A stretch of DNA of 42,406 nucleotides from a gamma proteobacterium L18. GTDB lineage: Bacteria > Pseudomonadota > Gammaproteobacteria > Pseudomonadales > Pseudomonadaceae. Under the pieces are notes generated by a model. It was not told the origin of the DNA and did not search any database. It saw only the letters and a list, made by a program, of their open reading frames with translations. This document shows positions 8,446-17,719 of this stretch, piece by piece. The stretch lies in NCBI GenBank assembly GCA_000497835.1, contig KI547170.1:181654-224059 (forward strand), written 5' to 3'. A program made the translations under genes and the position numbers. Position 1 is the stretch's first letter. Each line of letters begins with the position of its first letter.

Positions 8446-8564
8446 GACATTAGCCTTTTTGGATCAAGGCTACGGGGTTGCGGGATCGGAGGCGATAGCG
8501 GCGAGTTAGCGAAATTTCCTAAATTTTTGTAGGAATTTTCGCATCTACATTAAAGCGGACTCAG

Positions 8565-8637
8565 CACTGTGGGAGCAAAGCTTGCTCGCGAGGCGTCGGC
8601 ACTGACGCCATCGCGAGCAAGCTTTGCTCCCACAGTG
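8565..8637. repeat. REP pair, family A
   Basis: Perfect 27-bp inverted arms at 8565-8591 and 8611-8637, same sequence as at 1165 and 3992 but in the opposite orientation: the GTGGGAG ends face out rather than in. It lies upstream of the MFS gene and downstream of rlmI. Confidence 0.88.
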
Positions 8638-8690
8638 TGTACTTTCACAAGACAGTTGTTGCTACAAGACCGTGGTGCCTGCATGACGGT

Positions 8691-8718
8691 GTAGGAGCCG
8701 ACTTCAGTCGCGATGCAG
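8691..8718 (+). repeat. Single REP, family C
   Basis: GTAGGAGCCGACTTCAGTCGCGATGCAG, with inner stem CGAC-TTCA-GTCG. No partner arm is nearby. It ends 11 bp before the rlmI stop codon. Confidence 0.75.
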
Positions 8719-8728
8719 GCGACGCGGT

Positions 8729-9925
8729 TTAGCTGTTAGGCAGCAACCGGCACGTAATGCTCTTGATGTAGCGCGTCTCCGGAATAGCCGGGTGCACCGG
8801 ATGGTCCGGGCCCTGGCCGCCGCGTTCCAGCAGCTGGATGTTGCGGTCCAGGTGGCGGGCGCTGGTCAGCAGGATGTTCTGCAGGTCGTCTTCGGGCAGG
8901 TGCATGGAGCACGAAGCGCTGACCAGGATGCCGTCTTTGCTGAGCAGACGCATGGCCTGTTCGTTCAGGCGGCGGTAGGCGCCTTCGCCGTTTTTCAGGT
9001 CTTTCTTGCGTTTGATGAAGGCGGGCGGGTCGGCGACGATCACGTCGAAGCGCTCTTCGGAAGCCTTCAGCTGTTTCAGGGCTTCGAACACGTCGCCTTC
9101 GACGCAGGTGACTTTCTCGGCGAAGCCGTTGAGGGCGGCGTTGCGCTCAACGCCGTCCAGGGCAAAGCCCGAGGCGTCGACGCAGAACACTTCGCTGGCG
9201 CCGAAGGCACCGGCCTGCACGCCCCAGCCACCGATGTAGCTGAACAGGTCGAGTACGCGCTTGCCTTTGACATACGGGGCCAGGCGGGCACGGTTCATGC
9301 GGTGGTCGTAGAACCAGCCGGTTTTCTGGCCTTCCATGACTGGCGCCTGGAATTTCACGCCGTTTTCTTCCAGGTCGACCCACTCCGGGACCACGCCGAA
9401 GGCGGTTTCCACGTAGCGTTCCAGGCCTTCGGCGTCACGGGCGGCCGAGTCGTTCTTGAACAGGATGCCGCTGGGCTTGATGACCTGGATCAGCGCGGCC
9501 ATGACGTCGGCCTTGTGCTGTTCCATGGTGGCCGAGGCCAGCTGAACCACCAGAATGTCGCCGAAACGATCGACTACCAGGCCCGGCAGCAGGTCGGAAT
9601 CGCCGTACACCAGGCGGTAGAACGGCTTGTCGAACAGGCGCTCGCGCAGCGACAGGCAGACGTTGAGGCGGTGCACCAGCAGCGACTTGTCCAGCGGCAG
9701 CTTGGCGTCGCGCGACAACAGGCGGGCGCAGATCAGGTTGTTGGGGCTCATGGCGACGATGCCCAGCGGCTTGCCACCGGCAGCTTCGAGCACGGCCTGA
9801 TCGCCGGCCTTGAAACCATGCAGGGGCGTGGCGGCTACGTCGATCTCGTTACTGTAGACCCACAGGTGACCGGCGCGCAGGCGGCGGTCGGCATTGGCTT
9901 TGAGGCGAAGGCTGGGCAGGGACAT
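8729..9925 (-). CDS. rlmI: 23S rRNA m5C1962 methyltransferase (RlmI family)
   Basis: A 398-residue cytoplasmic SAM-dependent methylase of the RlmI (YccW) family, which methylates C1962 of 23S rRNA. The N-terminal PUA RNA-binding domain starts at SLRLKANADRRLRAGHLWVYSNEI. The Rossmann domain has VLDLFSYIGGWG, the acidic VDASG, and the catalytic DPPAF. The pair of cysteines is represented by SASCSMHL. The ATG at 9925 follows CCGGAG and gives family length; the longer frame to 10030 runs into a REP-type repeat. The exact target base is assumed from the family. Confidence 0.9.
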   Translation of the reverse strand: MSLPSLRLKANADRRLRAGHLWVYSNEIDVAATPLHGFKAGDQAVLEAAGGKPLGIVAMSPNNLICARLLSRDAKLPLDKSLLVHRLNVCLSLRERLFDKPFYRLVYGDSDLLPGLVVDRFGDILVVQLASATMEQHKADVMAALIQVIKPSGILFKNDSAARDAEGLERYVETAFGVVPEWVDLEENGVKFQAPVMEGQKTGWFYDHRMNRARLAPYVKGKRVLDLFSYIGGWGVQAGAFGASEVFCVDASGFALDGVERNAALNGFAEKVTCVEGDVFEALKQLKASEERFDVIVADPPAFIKRKKDLKNGEGAYRRLNEQAMRLLSKDGILVSASCSMHLPEDDLQNILLTSARHLDRNIQLLERGGQGPDHPVHPAIPETRYIKSITCRLLPNS

Positions 9926-9994
9926 GAAGTCGCTCCGGGGAAAAAAGAGCGGGAGTATAGCGTGGAACGGCCTGGGGTGGTTTGGGTTGGGATC

Positions 9995-10189
9995 GGTGGT
10001 GCCTGCTTCCCGAGCTTCGCTCGGTCCCACACCCTTCGCGGCAGTGGTGTCAGTCAGGCAAAGCTCTTAGCTTTGGGAGGCTCTGCAGGGTCGTCTGTGG
10101 TGCACTCAACGGGCTGAGTGCTTTGCCTCACTGACACCACTGCCGCGAAGAGTGTGGGACCGAGCAAAGCTCGGGAAGCAGACACCACC
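9995..10189. repeat. Long inverted repeat with family D REP cores
   Basis: Arms of about 70 bp, 9995-10063 and 10120-10189, match with a few small differences. Each arm starts GGTGGTG(C/T)CTGCTTCCCGAGC, contains a family D REP (CTTCCCGAGC..GGTCCCAC), then goes on with CTTCGCGGCAGTGGTGTCAG, far beyond a normal REP. The 56-bp centre contains CACTCA-N6-TGAGTG (10103-10120), which competes with the base of the long arms. It fills most of the gap between divergent rlmI and the HDOD gene; the rest (9926-9994, 10190-10269) shows only likely promoter space. Confidence 0.85.
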
Positions 10190-10269
10190 AATCATGAAGA
10201 AATAGCTAGCGGTTGTGTCAGCAGCCTTCGAAGGGGTTAAAATCGCCCCTCATCCCAGAGTAAGTACGT

Positions 10270-11136
10270 ATGTCCCAAGAGTTATCGGAAGAACAGATCC
10301 AGCAGGCCTTGCAAGGGATCAGTGTGCCGCCTCAACCGCAGATCATGGTGGATCTGCAGATGGAGCAGTACATGCCCGACCCGGACCTGGAAGTGATCGC
10401 TCGTCTGATAGCGCAAGACCCGGGGCTGTCCGGTGCCCTGCTGAAGATCGTCAACTCGCCTTATTACGGCCTGACCAACAAGATCGCCTCCATCCAGCGT
10501 GCCGTGAACCTGCTGGGCAGCCGCTCGATCATCAACCTGATCAACGCCCAGTCGATCAAGGGAGAGATGAGCGACGAGACCATCGTCACCCTCAACCGTT
10601 TCTGGGACACCGCCCAGGACGTGGCCATGACCTGTCTGACTCTGGCCAAGCGCATCGGCTCCCAGGCGGTGGACGAGGCGTATGCGCTGGGCCTGTTCCA
10701 CGACTGCGGCATCCCGCTGATGCTCAAGCGCTTCCCCGATTACATGAACACCCTGGAGCAGGCCTACGCCAACGCCGGCCCCGAGCTGCGCGTGGTGGAC
10801 ACCGAGAACCGGCTGTACAACACCAACCACTCGGTGGTGGGCTATTACACCGCCAAGTCGTGGCGCCTGCCCGAGCACCTGGGCAACGCCATCGCCAACC
10901 ACCACAATGCGTTGGCCATCTTCAGCGACGACTCCAACCGCAACAGCCAGTTGAAAAACCTGCTGGCAATCCTGAAGATGGCCGAACACATCTGTTCCTC
11001 GTACCGCGTACTGGGCAACCAGAACGCCGACCACGAGTGGGACAGCATCAGCCATCTGGTGCTCGATTACGTGGGCCTGTCGGACTACGACTTCGAGAAC
11101 CTGAAGGAATCCATCCGCGAACTGGGCACGCGCTGA
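10270..11136 (+). CDS. HDOD domain protein
   Basis: A 288-residue soluble protein with an HDOD domain over most of its length. Features seen are PPQPQIMVDL, IARLIAQDPGLSGALLKIVNSPYYG (about 48-72), AVNLLGSRSIINLI and LFHDCGIPLM. HDOD proteins lack the full metal-binding HD site and act as signalling scaffolds, often with cyclic-di-GMP or chemotaxis pathways. There is no attached GGDEF, EAL or receiver domain. It begins MSQELSEEQIQQAL after a weak AGAG site, and mutM follows 30 bp downstream in the same direction, so the two are probably co-transcribed. Confidence 0.85.
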   Translation: MSQELSEEQIQQALQGISVPPQPQIMVDLQMEQYMPDPDLEVIARLIAQDPGLSGALLKIVNSPYYGLTNKIASIQRAVNLLGSRSIINLINAQSIKGEMSDETIVTLNRFWDTAQDVAMTCLTLAKRIGSQAVDEAYALGLFHDCGIPLMLKRFPDYMNTLEQAYANAGPELRVVDTENRLYNTNHSVVGYYTAKSWRLPEHLGNAIANHHNALAIFSDDSNRNSQLKNLLAILKMAEHICSSYRVLGNQNADHEWDSISHLVLDYVGLSDYDFENLKESIRELGTR

Positions 11137-11166
11137 TTTCGCCCGCTTCCTTGCCTAGAGCCATCC

Positions 11167-11979
11167 ATGCCTGAATTGCCTGAAGTCGAAACGACCCGCC
11201 GCGGAATCGCGCCTCATCTGGAAGGCCAACGGGTCAGCCGCGTGATCGTGCGTGACCGGCGCCTGCGCTGGCCGATCCCGGAGGACCTGGATGTGTGCCT
11301 GTCGGGGCAGAAGATCATCGGCGTGGAGCGGCGGGCCAAATACCTGCTGATCAACGCCGAAGTGGGCACGTTGATCAGCCACTTGGGCATGTCGGGCAAC
11401 CTGCGCCTGGTGGAAGCCGGGCTGCCGGCCCTCAAGCATGAACACGTGGACATCGAGCTGGAGTCGGGGCTGGCGCTGCGTTACACCGACCCTCGCCGGT
11501 TTGGCGCCATGTTGTGGAGCCTGGACCCGCTTAATCACGAATTGCTGGTGCGCCTGGGCCCGGAGCCGCTGACCGCGCTGTTCGACGGCGAACGGCTGTT
11601 CCAGCTGTCGCGGGGCAAAAGCATGGCGGTGAAGCCGTTCATCATGGACAACGCCGTGGTGGTGGGGGTGGGCAACATCTACGCCACCGAAGCGCTGTTT
11701 GCCGCCGGTATCGACCCGCGCCGCGAGGCGGGGACCATTTCCCGGGCGCGCTATCTGAAGCTGGCGATCGAGATCAAACGCATCCTGGCCATGGCCATCG
11801 AGCGCGGCGGCACCACCTTGCGTGACTTCATCGGTGGTGATGGTCAGCCGGGCTACTTCCAGCAGGAACTGTTTGCCTACGGCCGTGGCGGCGAAATGTG
11901 CAAGGTGTGCGGCAGTACCCTGCGCGAGGTGAAGCTGGGGCAGCGTGCCAGCGTGTATTGCCCGCGTTGCCAGAAGTAA
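11167..11979 (+). CDS. mutM: Formamidopyrimidine-DNA glycosylase
   Basis: A 270-residue base-excision repair enzyme that removes 8-oxoguanine and formamidopyrimidines and cleaves the abasic site. The mature N-terminus PELPEVET supplies the catalytic Pro and Glu, ERRAKYLL gives the conserved Lys57-type residue, and the C-terminal zinc finger is complete (Cys245, Cys248, Cys265, Cys268). Length is normal. It lies 30 bp after the HDOD gene and probably shares its promoter. Confidence 0.97.
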   Translation: MPELPEVETTRRGIAPHLEGQRVSRVIVRDRRLRWPIPEDLDVCLSGQKIIGVERRAKYLLINAEVGTLISHLGMSGNLRLVEAGLPALKHEHVDIELESGLALRYTDPRRFGAMLWSLDPLNHELLVRLGPEPLTALFDGERLFQLSRGKSMAVKPFIMDNAVVVGVGNIYATEALFAAGIDPRREAGTISRARYLKLAIEIKRILAMAIERGGTTLRDFIGGDGQPGYFQQELFAYGRGGEMCKVCGSTLREVKLGQRASVYCPRCQK

Positions 11980-11996
11980 GTGGTTACGCCACAAGC

Positions 11997-12024
11997 CTGA
12001 CAAGCGGCGATAGGCTGATATAGT
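11997..12024 (+). promoter_or_regulatory. Sigma-70 promoter before the 115-residue gene
   Basis: CTGACA (11997-12002), 16 bp, TATAGT (12019-12024). It leaves a leader of about 50 nt before the ATG at 12084. Confidence 0.5.
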
Positions 12025-12083
12025 GAATAATCAGGTGGATTTTTCATCAAGCCCCAAGTAGCCGCTTCGCTAAGGACTGTGCC

Positions 12084-12431
12084 ATGAATTGCTTTCGTAC
12101 CCTCTCGCTCGTGCTGATGCTGTGCTTCGGGCTGCAGGCCCTGCCGAGCCTGGCTGACGATGGGTTGCAGGAAAGCAATGGCAGCGGCGACCCGGTTTAC
12201 CAGGTGCAGGCCCCTCCCGCCTACGCGATGATCGCCGACCTGGTGATCGCCCGACCATTTCTGGTCGCGGCTACTGCCGTGGGTGCAGTGGTATTCGTGG
12301 TGTCGCTGCCTTTTACCGCTTTGGGCGGCAACGTCAAGGACGCCGGCAAGGCGCTGGTGGTAGATCCCGGCAAGGCGGCCTTCGTGCGCTGCCTGGGCTG
12401 CACCGGCGACGGTTACGGCAAACGCCAGTAA
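12084..12431 (+). CDS. Small exported or membrane protein of unknown function
   Basis: A 115-residue protein with a signal peptide (about residues 1-24, [10 protein letters not shown]) and one long hydrophobic segment at roughly 48-75 ([27 protein letters not shown]). The rest is short and polar, with [11 protein letters not shown] at the end and two cysteines (CLGC). Similar Pseudomonas proteins are often labelled multidrug transporter, but one membrane helix cannot make a transporter and nothing here supports that name. It has its own promoter and is convergent with ggt, with 15 bp between stop codons. Confidence 0.8.
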   Translation: MNCFRTLSLVLMLCFGLQALPSLADDGLQESNGSGDPVYQVQAPPAYAMIADLVIARPFLVAATAVGAVVFVVSLPFTALGGNVKDAGKALVVDPGKAAFVRCLGCTGDGYGKRQ

Positions 12432-12446
12432 CGCACCGAATGCCGT

Positions 12447-14129
12447 TCAATTGGCCGGCATTACCTCGGAAACACCCGCGCCACGCGGATCGCTGGCGGC
12501 TTCTACCTTGCCATCGTCCTTGTGCCACAGCAGCACTTGCTGGTTGCCGTACGCCCGCCCGGTTTCCTTGACGCTGTAGCCACGGCCCTTCAGGTCGGCC
12601 AGTTGGGCGTCGGTGAAGGCCCCGGGCTCGTATTCCACCACATCGGGCAGGTACTGATGGTGGTAGCGCGGCACGGCGGGCCATGTGGGTACCGGCTGCC
12701 CGTCCAGGTATTGCAGCATCGACAGCAGCACCATGCTGGGGATGCGGCTGCCGCCCGGTGTGCCGAAGGCGGCGAAGTCGGTGGTGCTTTCGATAAAGCT
12801 GGGGCTCATGCTCGACAGTGGCCGCTTGCCTGGCGCCACGGCGTTGGCCTGGCTGCCCGCCAGCCCGTAGGCGTTGCTGCCCTGCGGGTCGGCGGCAAAG
12901 TCGTCCATTTCATCGTTCAGCACCACGCCCGTGCCTGGCACCGTAAACGCAGCGCCGAACGGCAGGTTGACCGACAGCGTCGCGGCCACCGCGTTGCCCT
13001 TGCTGTCGAGCACGGCGAAGTGGGTAGTATGTTCACCCTCGCGCCAGGCGGGGGCCGGCGGCAGGGCGCTGCTGGGGGTGGCCTGGCGGGTGTCGATGCT
13101 GGTAGCCATGGTTTTCAGGTAATCGGGGGCCAGCAGGGCCTTGACTGGGTTGGCGATGAAATCCGGGTCGCCCAGTTGGCTGCGGTCGCGGTAAGCGCGG
13201 CGCAACACTTCAATCACGTAATGTGCTCGCTGGGTAGCGTCGGCCTGGCGCCAAGGCAGTTGGTGGAGCATGGCCAGCGACTGCGCCAGGGCGATGCCGC
13301 CAGCGGACGGCGGCGGGGCGCTGATCAATTCACGCTGGTCGGCCAGGGGGAAGCGCAGGGGCTCGCGGCTGGCCACCTGATAGTCGGCCAGGTCCTTGAG
13401 GGTCCAGATACCGCCGCCGGCCTGCACGGCCGTCACCAGTGCCTGGGCGGTGGGGCCGCTGTAATAACCGTCGCGGCCTTGCTCGGCCAGGCGCGTCAGG
13501 GTTTGCGCCAGTTCGGGTTGGCGCAGTGCTTCGCCAAGGGCGGGCACTTCGCCGTTGCGCAGGAACAGCCGCGCGGTCTCCGGGTCATCGCGCATGGCTG
13601 CCAGGCGCGCGGTTGCCCAGGCGCGGTAGACGCGGTCCACGGCAAAGCCATGGCTGGCCAGGCGGATGGCCGGGGCCAGGGAGTCTTTCAGCGGCAGGGC
13701 GCCGTAATGCGCCGCCAGTTCGACCAAGGCGGCGGGCAGGCCGGGAATGCCGCTGGCCAACGGGCCATTGGTCGACAGGCCTGGCTGCTCCTTGCCGTCA
13801 CGCAGGTACATGTCGGCGTGGGCTGCAAGGGGCGCCTTTTCGCGCGCATCAAGGAAACGATAGGCCGCTGGTGTACCGGCTTGGCGCAACAGGAAATAGC
13901 CGCCACCGCCCAGCCCGGACGCGTAGGGTTCGACCACGGCCAGGGTGGCGCTGATGGCAACGGCAGCATCGAAGGCGTTGCCGCCCTCGGCCAGAATCTT
14001 CTGGCCGGCAGCGGTCGCCTGGGGATGAGGGCTGGCGATGGCCGCCGCAGCCGGCAGGGTTTGAGCCTGGGCCAGGGCGGAACAACAGAGGATCAGGGCG
14101 CCGAACAACAGCGAGTGGATGTTCGGCAT
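12447..14129 (-). CDS. ggt: Periplasmic gamma-glutamyltransferase
   Basis: A 560-residue Ntn hydrolase precursor that cleaves the gamma-glutamyl bond of glutathione and transfers or hydrolyses the glutamyl group. The signal peptide is at 1-22 (CCSALAQAQ). Self-cleavage is predicted before Thr368 in EGEHTTHFAVLD, giving large and small subunits. The glutamyl-binding residues fall in VEPYASGLGGGGYFL (67-81), LNDEMDDF, PLSSMSPSF and GTPGGSRIP, all present. The ATG at 14129 follows GGAGGAA. It should let the cell recover cysteine and glutamate from external glutathione. Confidence 0.93.
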   Translation of the reverse strand: MPNIHSLLFGALILCCSALAQAQTLPAAAAIASPHPQATAAGQKILAEGGNAFDAAVAISATLAVVEPYASGLGGGGYFLLRQAGTPAAYRFLDAREKAPLAAHADMYLRDGKEQPGLSTNGPLASGIPGLPAALVELAAHYGALPLKDSLAPAIRLASHGFAVDRVYRAWATARLAAMRDDPETARLFLRNGEVPALGEALRQPELAQTLTRLAEQGRDGYYSGPTAQALVTAVQAGGGIWTLKDLADYQVASREPLRFPLADQRELISAPPPSAGGIALAQSLAMLHQLPWRQADATQRAHYVIEVLRRAYRDRSQLGDPDFIANPVKALLAPDYLKTMATSIDTRQATPSSALPPAPAWREGEHTTHFAVLDSKGNAVAATLSVNLPFGAAFTVPGTGVVLNDEMDDFAADPQGSNAYGLAGSQANAVAPGKRPLSSMSPSFIESTTDFAAFGTPGGSRIPSMVLLSMLQYLDGQPVPTWPAVPRYHHQYLPDVVEYEPGAFTDAQLADLKGRGYSVKETGRAYGNQQVLLWHKDDGKVEAASDPRGAGVSEVMPAN

Positions 14130-14156
14130 GCGGCTATTCCTCCATGGGGCGCAAGA

Positions 14157-15080
<924 letters not shown>

Positions 15081-15168
15081 CTATAGACAGCTTTGGGCGA
15101 TGGTGATTGCTAGCGCAAAGGAGCGTTGCACACAGTGTGCGCCAGCAACTGTCTTGAAATGGTGTCGC

Positions 15169-15234
15169 CTGCATCGCGACTAAAGTCGGCTCCTACACCG
15201 TCCGCGGTAGGAGCCGGCCTTGGCCGCGATGCAG
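15169..15234. repeat. REP pair, family C, unlike arms
   Basis: The left arm (15169-15196) is the complement of GTAGGAGCCGACTTTAGTCGCGATGCAG. The right arm (15207-15234) reads GTAGGAGCCGGCCTTGGCCGCGATGCAG. The arms differ in the inner palindrome, yet each keeps its own stem (CGAC/GTCG against CGGCC/GGCCG). Confidence 0.85.
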
Positions 15235-15265
15235 ACGACGCCGGCCTGTAGCAGCAACTGTCTTT

Positions 15266-15351
15266 GTGGGAGTGGGCTCTGCCCGCGAAAAACACACCGC
15301 GGTACGTCATGAAGTCCGCGTTACCTTCTTCGCGGGTAGAACCCGCTCCCA
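15266..15351. repeat. REP pair, family B, unlike arms
   Basis: The left arm is GTGGGAGTGGGCTCTGCCCGCGAA (15266-15289). The right arm (15328-15351) is the complement of GTGGGAGCGGGTTCTACCCGCGAA. The two differ at paired positions, so each arm's own GGGC/GCCC or GGGT/ACCC stem is kept. Confidence 0.85.
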
Positions 15352-15466
15352 CAGTGGTGTGGTGTAGCTGCCCAAGGCTGCGGCTGGCGTACGCGGTCCA
15401 TCAGTTGTACCGCAGCGCCTGTGACGCGACCTGGCGGCCGCTGCTACAGATTGCCCGGCGGCGTCG

Positions 15467-16867
15467 TCAGCGGATAAACAGCCGATACACCAGCTTTTGC
15501 AGGGCCTTGCCGTAGGGTGGGTAGATCAGCCGCGCGGCATTGAAGCGTTGTTTCACCAGCACGCCCTTGGCCTTGCTGAAGGTCAGGAAACCTTCATGGC
15601 CGTGGTAATGCCCCATCCCCGAAGGGCCGACGCCGCCGAAGGGCATGTCATCCTGGGCCACATGCAGCAGGGTGTCGTTCATGCACGCTCCACCCGAATG
15701 AGTGTGTTCCAGCACGCGCTGCTGCTCGGCCTTGTCGTAGCCGAAGTAATACAGCGCCAGTGGGCGGGGGCGGGCATTGACGTAGGCAAGGGCGTCGTCC
15801 AGACGGTCATACGGCACGACGGGCAGCAGCGGGCCGAAGATTTCGTCCTGCATCACCGTCATCTGGTCGTTGACCTCCAGCAACACGTGGGGCGCCAGGC
15901 AGCGGCCGTCATTTTGCTCGGGCGGGTACAGGCTGATTACCCGGGCACCTTTGCCCCGCGCGTCCTCCAGGTAATGATTGAGCCGGGCCAACTGGCGCGG
16001 GTTGATGATCGAGGTGTAGTCGGGGTTGTCGCGCACCTGTGGATAAAAGCCGTGCACGGTTTCCCGGAAGGCGTCGACGAACGCATCCACACGCTCGCGC
16101 GGCACCAGCACGTAGTCGGGGGCGACACAGGTCTGCCCGGCGTTGAGGGTCTTGCCGAAGGCGATGCGCTGGGCGGCGTCCTTGAGTGGCACATCGTGGC
16201 TCACGATGGCGGGCGACTTGCCGCCCAGTTCCAGGGTGACCGGCGTGAGATTATCGGCGGCGGCGCGCATCACCTGGCGGCCGATGCTGGTGGCGCCGGT
16301 GAACAGCAGGTGGTCGAACGGCAGGCGCGAGAAGGCGATGCCCACGTCGGCCTCTCCCAGCACCACGCACACCAGGTCGGCAGGGAACACGCGCTCAAAC
16401 AGGCGCTTGAGCAACAGCCCGGTGGCAGGCGTCGCCTCGCTGAGCTTGAGCATGACGCGGTTGCCAGCCGACAGCGCGCCCACCAAGGGGCCGATGGCCA
16501 GAAACAGGGGATAGTTCCACGGCACGATCACGCCGACCACGCCAAGCGGCTGATACACCACCTTGGCCGACGCGGGTTGGAACGATGTGCCCACTTTGCG
16601 CCGCGACGGCTTCATCCAGGCTTTCAGGTGGCGGCTGGCGTAGTGGATGTTCTGCAGGCTGGGCATCAGTTCGGCCAGCAGCGTTTCATCGGAACTGCGG
16701 TTGCCGAAATCAGTACGTAGGGCGTCTACCAGCGCCTGCTGCTCCGCCACTAGCAGTTCTCGCAGGCTTTTCAGCCATTGGCGTCGCTGCTCGGCGGGCG
16801 GCATGGGATTGGTGGCGAACGCGTGACGCTGGGCCTGGAACAGCGGTTCGAGCAGTTGGGCCGGCAT
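15467..16867 (-). CDS. Coniferyl-aldehyde-dehydrogenase-type NAD(P)-dependent aldehyde dehydrogenase
   Basis: A 466-residue member of the aldehyde dehydrogenase superfamily closest to coniferyl aldehyde dehydrogenases (CalB). These short ALDHs oxidise aromatic or long aliphatic aldehydes. Catalytic Glu213 is in TLELGGK and the nucleophile Cys247 in NAGQTCVAPDYVL; the cofactor loop is FTGATSIGRQVM (189-200). The C-terminal tail is basic and hydrophobic and may touch the membrane. I chose the ATG at 16867 because GGGAA precedes it and the N-terminus fits; a frame from 16909 would add 14 residues and cover the likely promoter. It is divergent from a TetR regulator. The exact substrate is unknown. 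Confidence 0.85.
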   Translation of the reverse strand: MPAQLLEPLFQAQRHAFATNPMPPAEQRRQWLKSLRELLVAEQQALVDALRTDFGNRSSDETLLAELMPSLQNIHYASRHLKAWMKPSRRKVGTSFQPASAKVVYQPLGVVGVIVPWNYPLFLAIGPLVGALSAGNRVMLKLSEATPATGLLLKRLFERVFPADLVCVVLGEADVGIAFSRLPFDHLLFTGATSIGRQVMRAAADNLTPVTLELGGKSPAIVSHDVPLKDAAQRIAFGKTLNAGQTCVAPDYVLVPRERVDAFVDAFRETVHGFYPQVRDNPDYTSIINPRQLARLNHYLEDARGKGARVISLYPPEQNDGRCLAPHVLLEVNDQMTVMQDEIFGPLLPVVPYDRLDDALAYVNARPRPLALYYFGYDKAEQQRVLEHTHSGGACMNDTLLHVAQDDMPFGGVGPSGMGHYHGHEGFLTFSKAKGVLVKQRFNAARLIYPPYGKALQKLVYRLFIR

Positions 16868-16927
16868 GGCAGGTTCCCGTGGCAGATTATTGTTCTGGAA
16901 ATAGAGCATATACTCTAACTCAGCCTG

Positions 16928-16943
16928 TGACCGGAGTCGGTCA
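16928..16943. promoter_or_regulatory. Candidate TetR operator between the ALDH and tetR genes
   Basis: TGACCG-GAGT-CGGTCA is a perfect 6-bp inverted repeat with a 4-bp centre, in the middle of the divergent region and flanked by AT-rich promoter-like sequence on both sides (TATACT at 16905-16915 and TATTAAAATA near 16974). Its position suggests the adjacent TetR protein binds here to repress both genes; this is inference. Confidence 0.45.
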
Positions 16944-17019
16944 AAAGTCGTATACCTGAGTATTACTCTCTGATATTAAAATAATGGATCCTATTACACG
17001 CCCTGGCCAGGAACCGCGC

Positions 17020-17691
17020 ATGGCTGCCCGCCCCAAAACCCGCGAACGTATCGTCCAGAACGCCCTGGAGCTGTTCAACCAGCACGGCGAACGCAGTGTC
17101 AGCACCAACCATATCGCCGCCCACATGGAAATCTCGCCGGGCAATCTGTACTACCACTTTGCCAACAAACAGGAAATCATCAGCGAGCTGTTCGATCAGT
17201 ACCAGGCGCTGCTGGACAGCTTCCTGCGCCCGCCGGCCGGGCGCCTGGCCACGGTGGAGGACAAGCGCTTCTACCTGCGCGCCGTACTGGCGGCCATGTG
17301 GAGTTACCGGTTCCTGCATCGAGATCTCGAGCATCTGCTCGACAGCGACCCGCAACTGGCCGAGCGTTACCGGCTTTTTTCCCAACGCTGCCTGGTACAG
17401 GGGCAAATGATTTACAAGGGCTTCGTCGAAGCTGGCATCCTGCAGATGGATGCACAGCAAGTCGAGGCGGTGACGCTCAATGCCTGGATCATTCTCAGCT
17501 CGTGGATACGATTCCTGTGCACCACTCGCGAAAGTACCCTGCACCTGACTGAAGAAGCGCTCAAACGTGGCGTGTATCAAGTGCTGGTGCTGGAATTGGG
17601 GTTCGTGACAGCGCCCTATCGTGAAGCGGTCGACGCACTGTGCAAGGAATTTCACGTGCCGCTGAACCAGGCGCTGGAGCAGCAGGACTAA
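17020..17691 (+). CDS. TetR/AcrR-family repressor divergent from the aldehyde dehydrogenase
   Basis: A 223-residue regulator. The N-terminal helix-turn-helix is clear: TRERIVQNALELFNQHG, then HIAAHMEISPGNLYYHFANKQEIISELF. The C-terminal ligand domain has two conserved-looking stretches (YRFLHRDLEHLLDSDPQL and WIILSSWIRFLCT). I chose the ATG at 17020, preceded by CAGGAA; an upstream in-frame ATG at 16984 has no ribosome binding site. It very likely controls the neighbouring aldehyde dehydrogenase in response to an aldehyde or fatty compound. From memory, the same pair occurs in P. aeruginosa as PA0366/PA0367. Confidence 0.88.
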   Translation: MAARPKTRERIVQNALELFNQHGERSVSTNHIAAHMEISPGNLYYHFANKQEIISELFDQYQALLDSFLRPPAGRLATVEDKRFYLRAVLAAMWSYRFLHRDLEHLLDSDPQLAERYRLFSQRCLVQGQMIYKGFVEAGILQMDAQQVEAVTLNAWIILSSWIRFLCTTRESTLHLTEEALKRGVYQVLVLELGFVTAPYREAVDALCKEFHVPLNQALEQQD

Positions 17692-17719
17692 ACTTGTTTA
17701 TCTACCCAGGGAGGCTGCC

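Noticed and set aside
12439..12462. Bidirectional terminator between the 115-residue gene and ggt
   Set aside because: AATGCCG/CGGCATT gives only a 7-bp stem with a 10-nt loop over the ggt stop codon and no T-tract, so the support is too weak.
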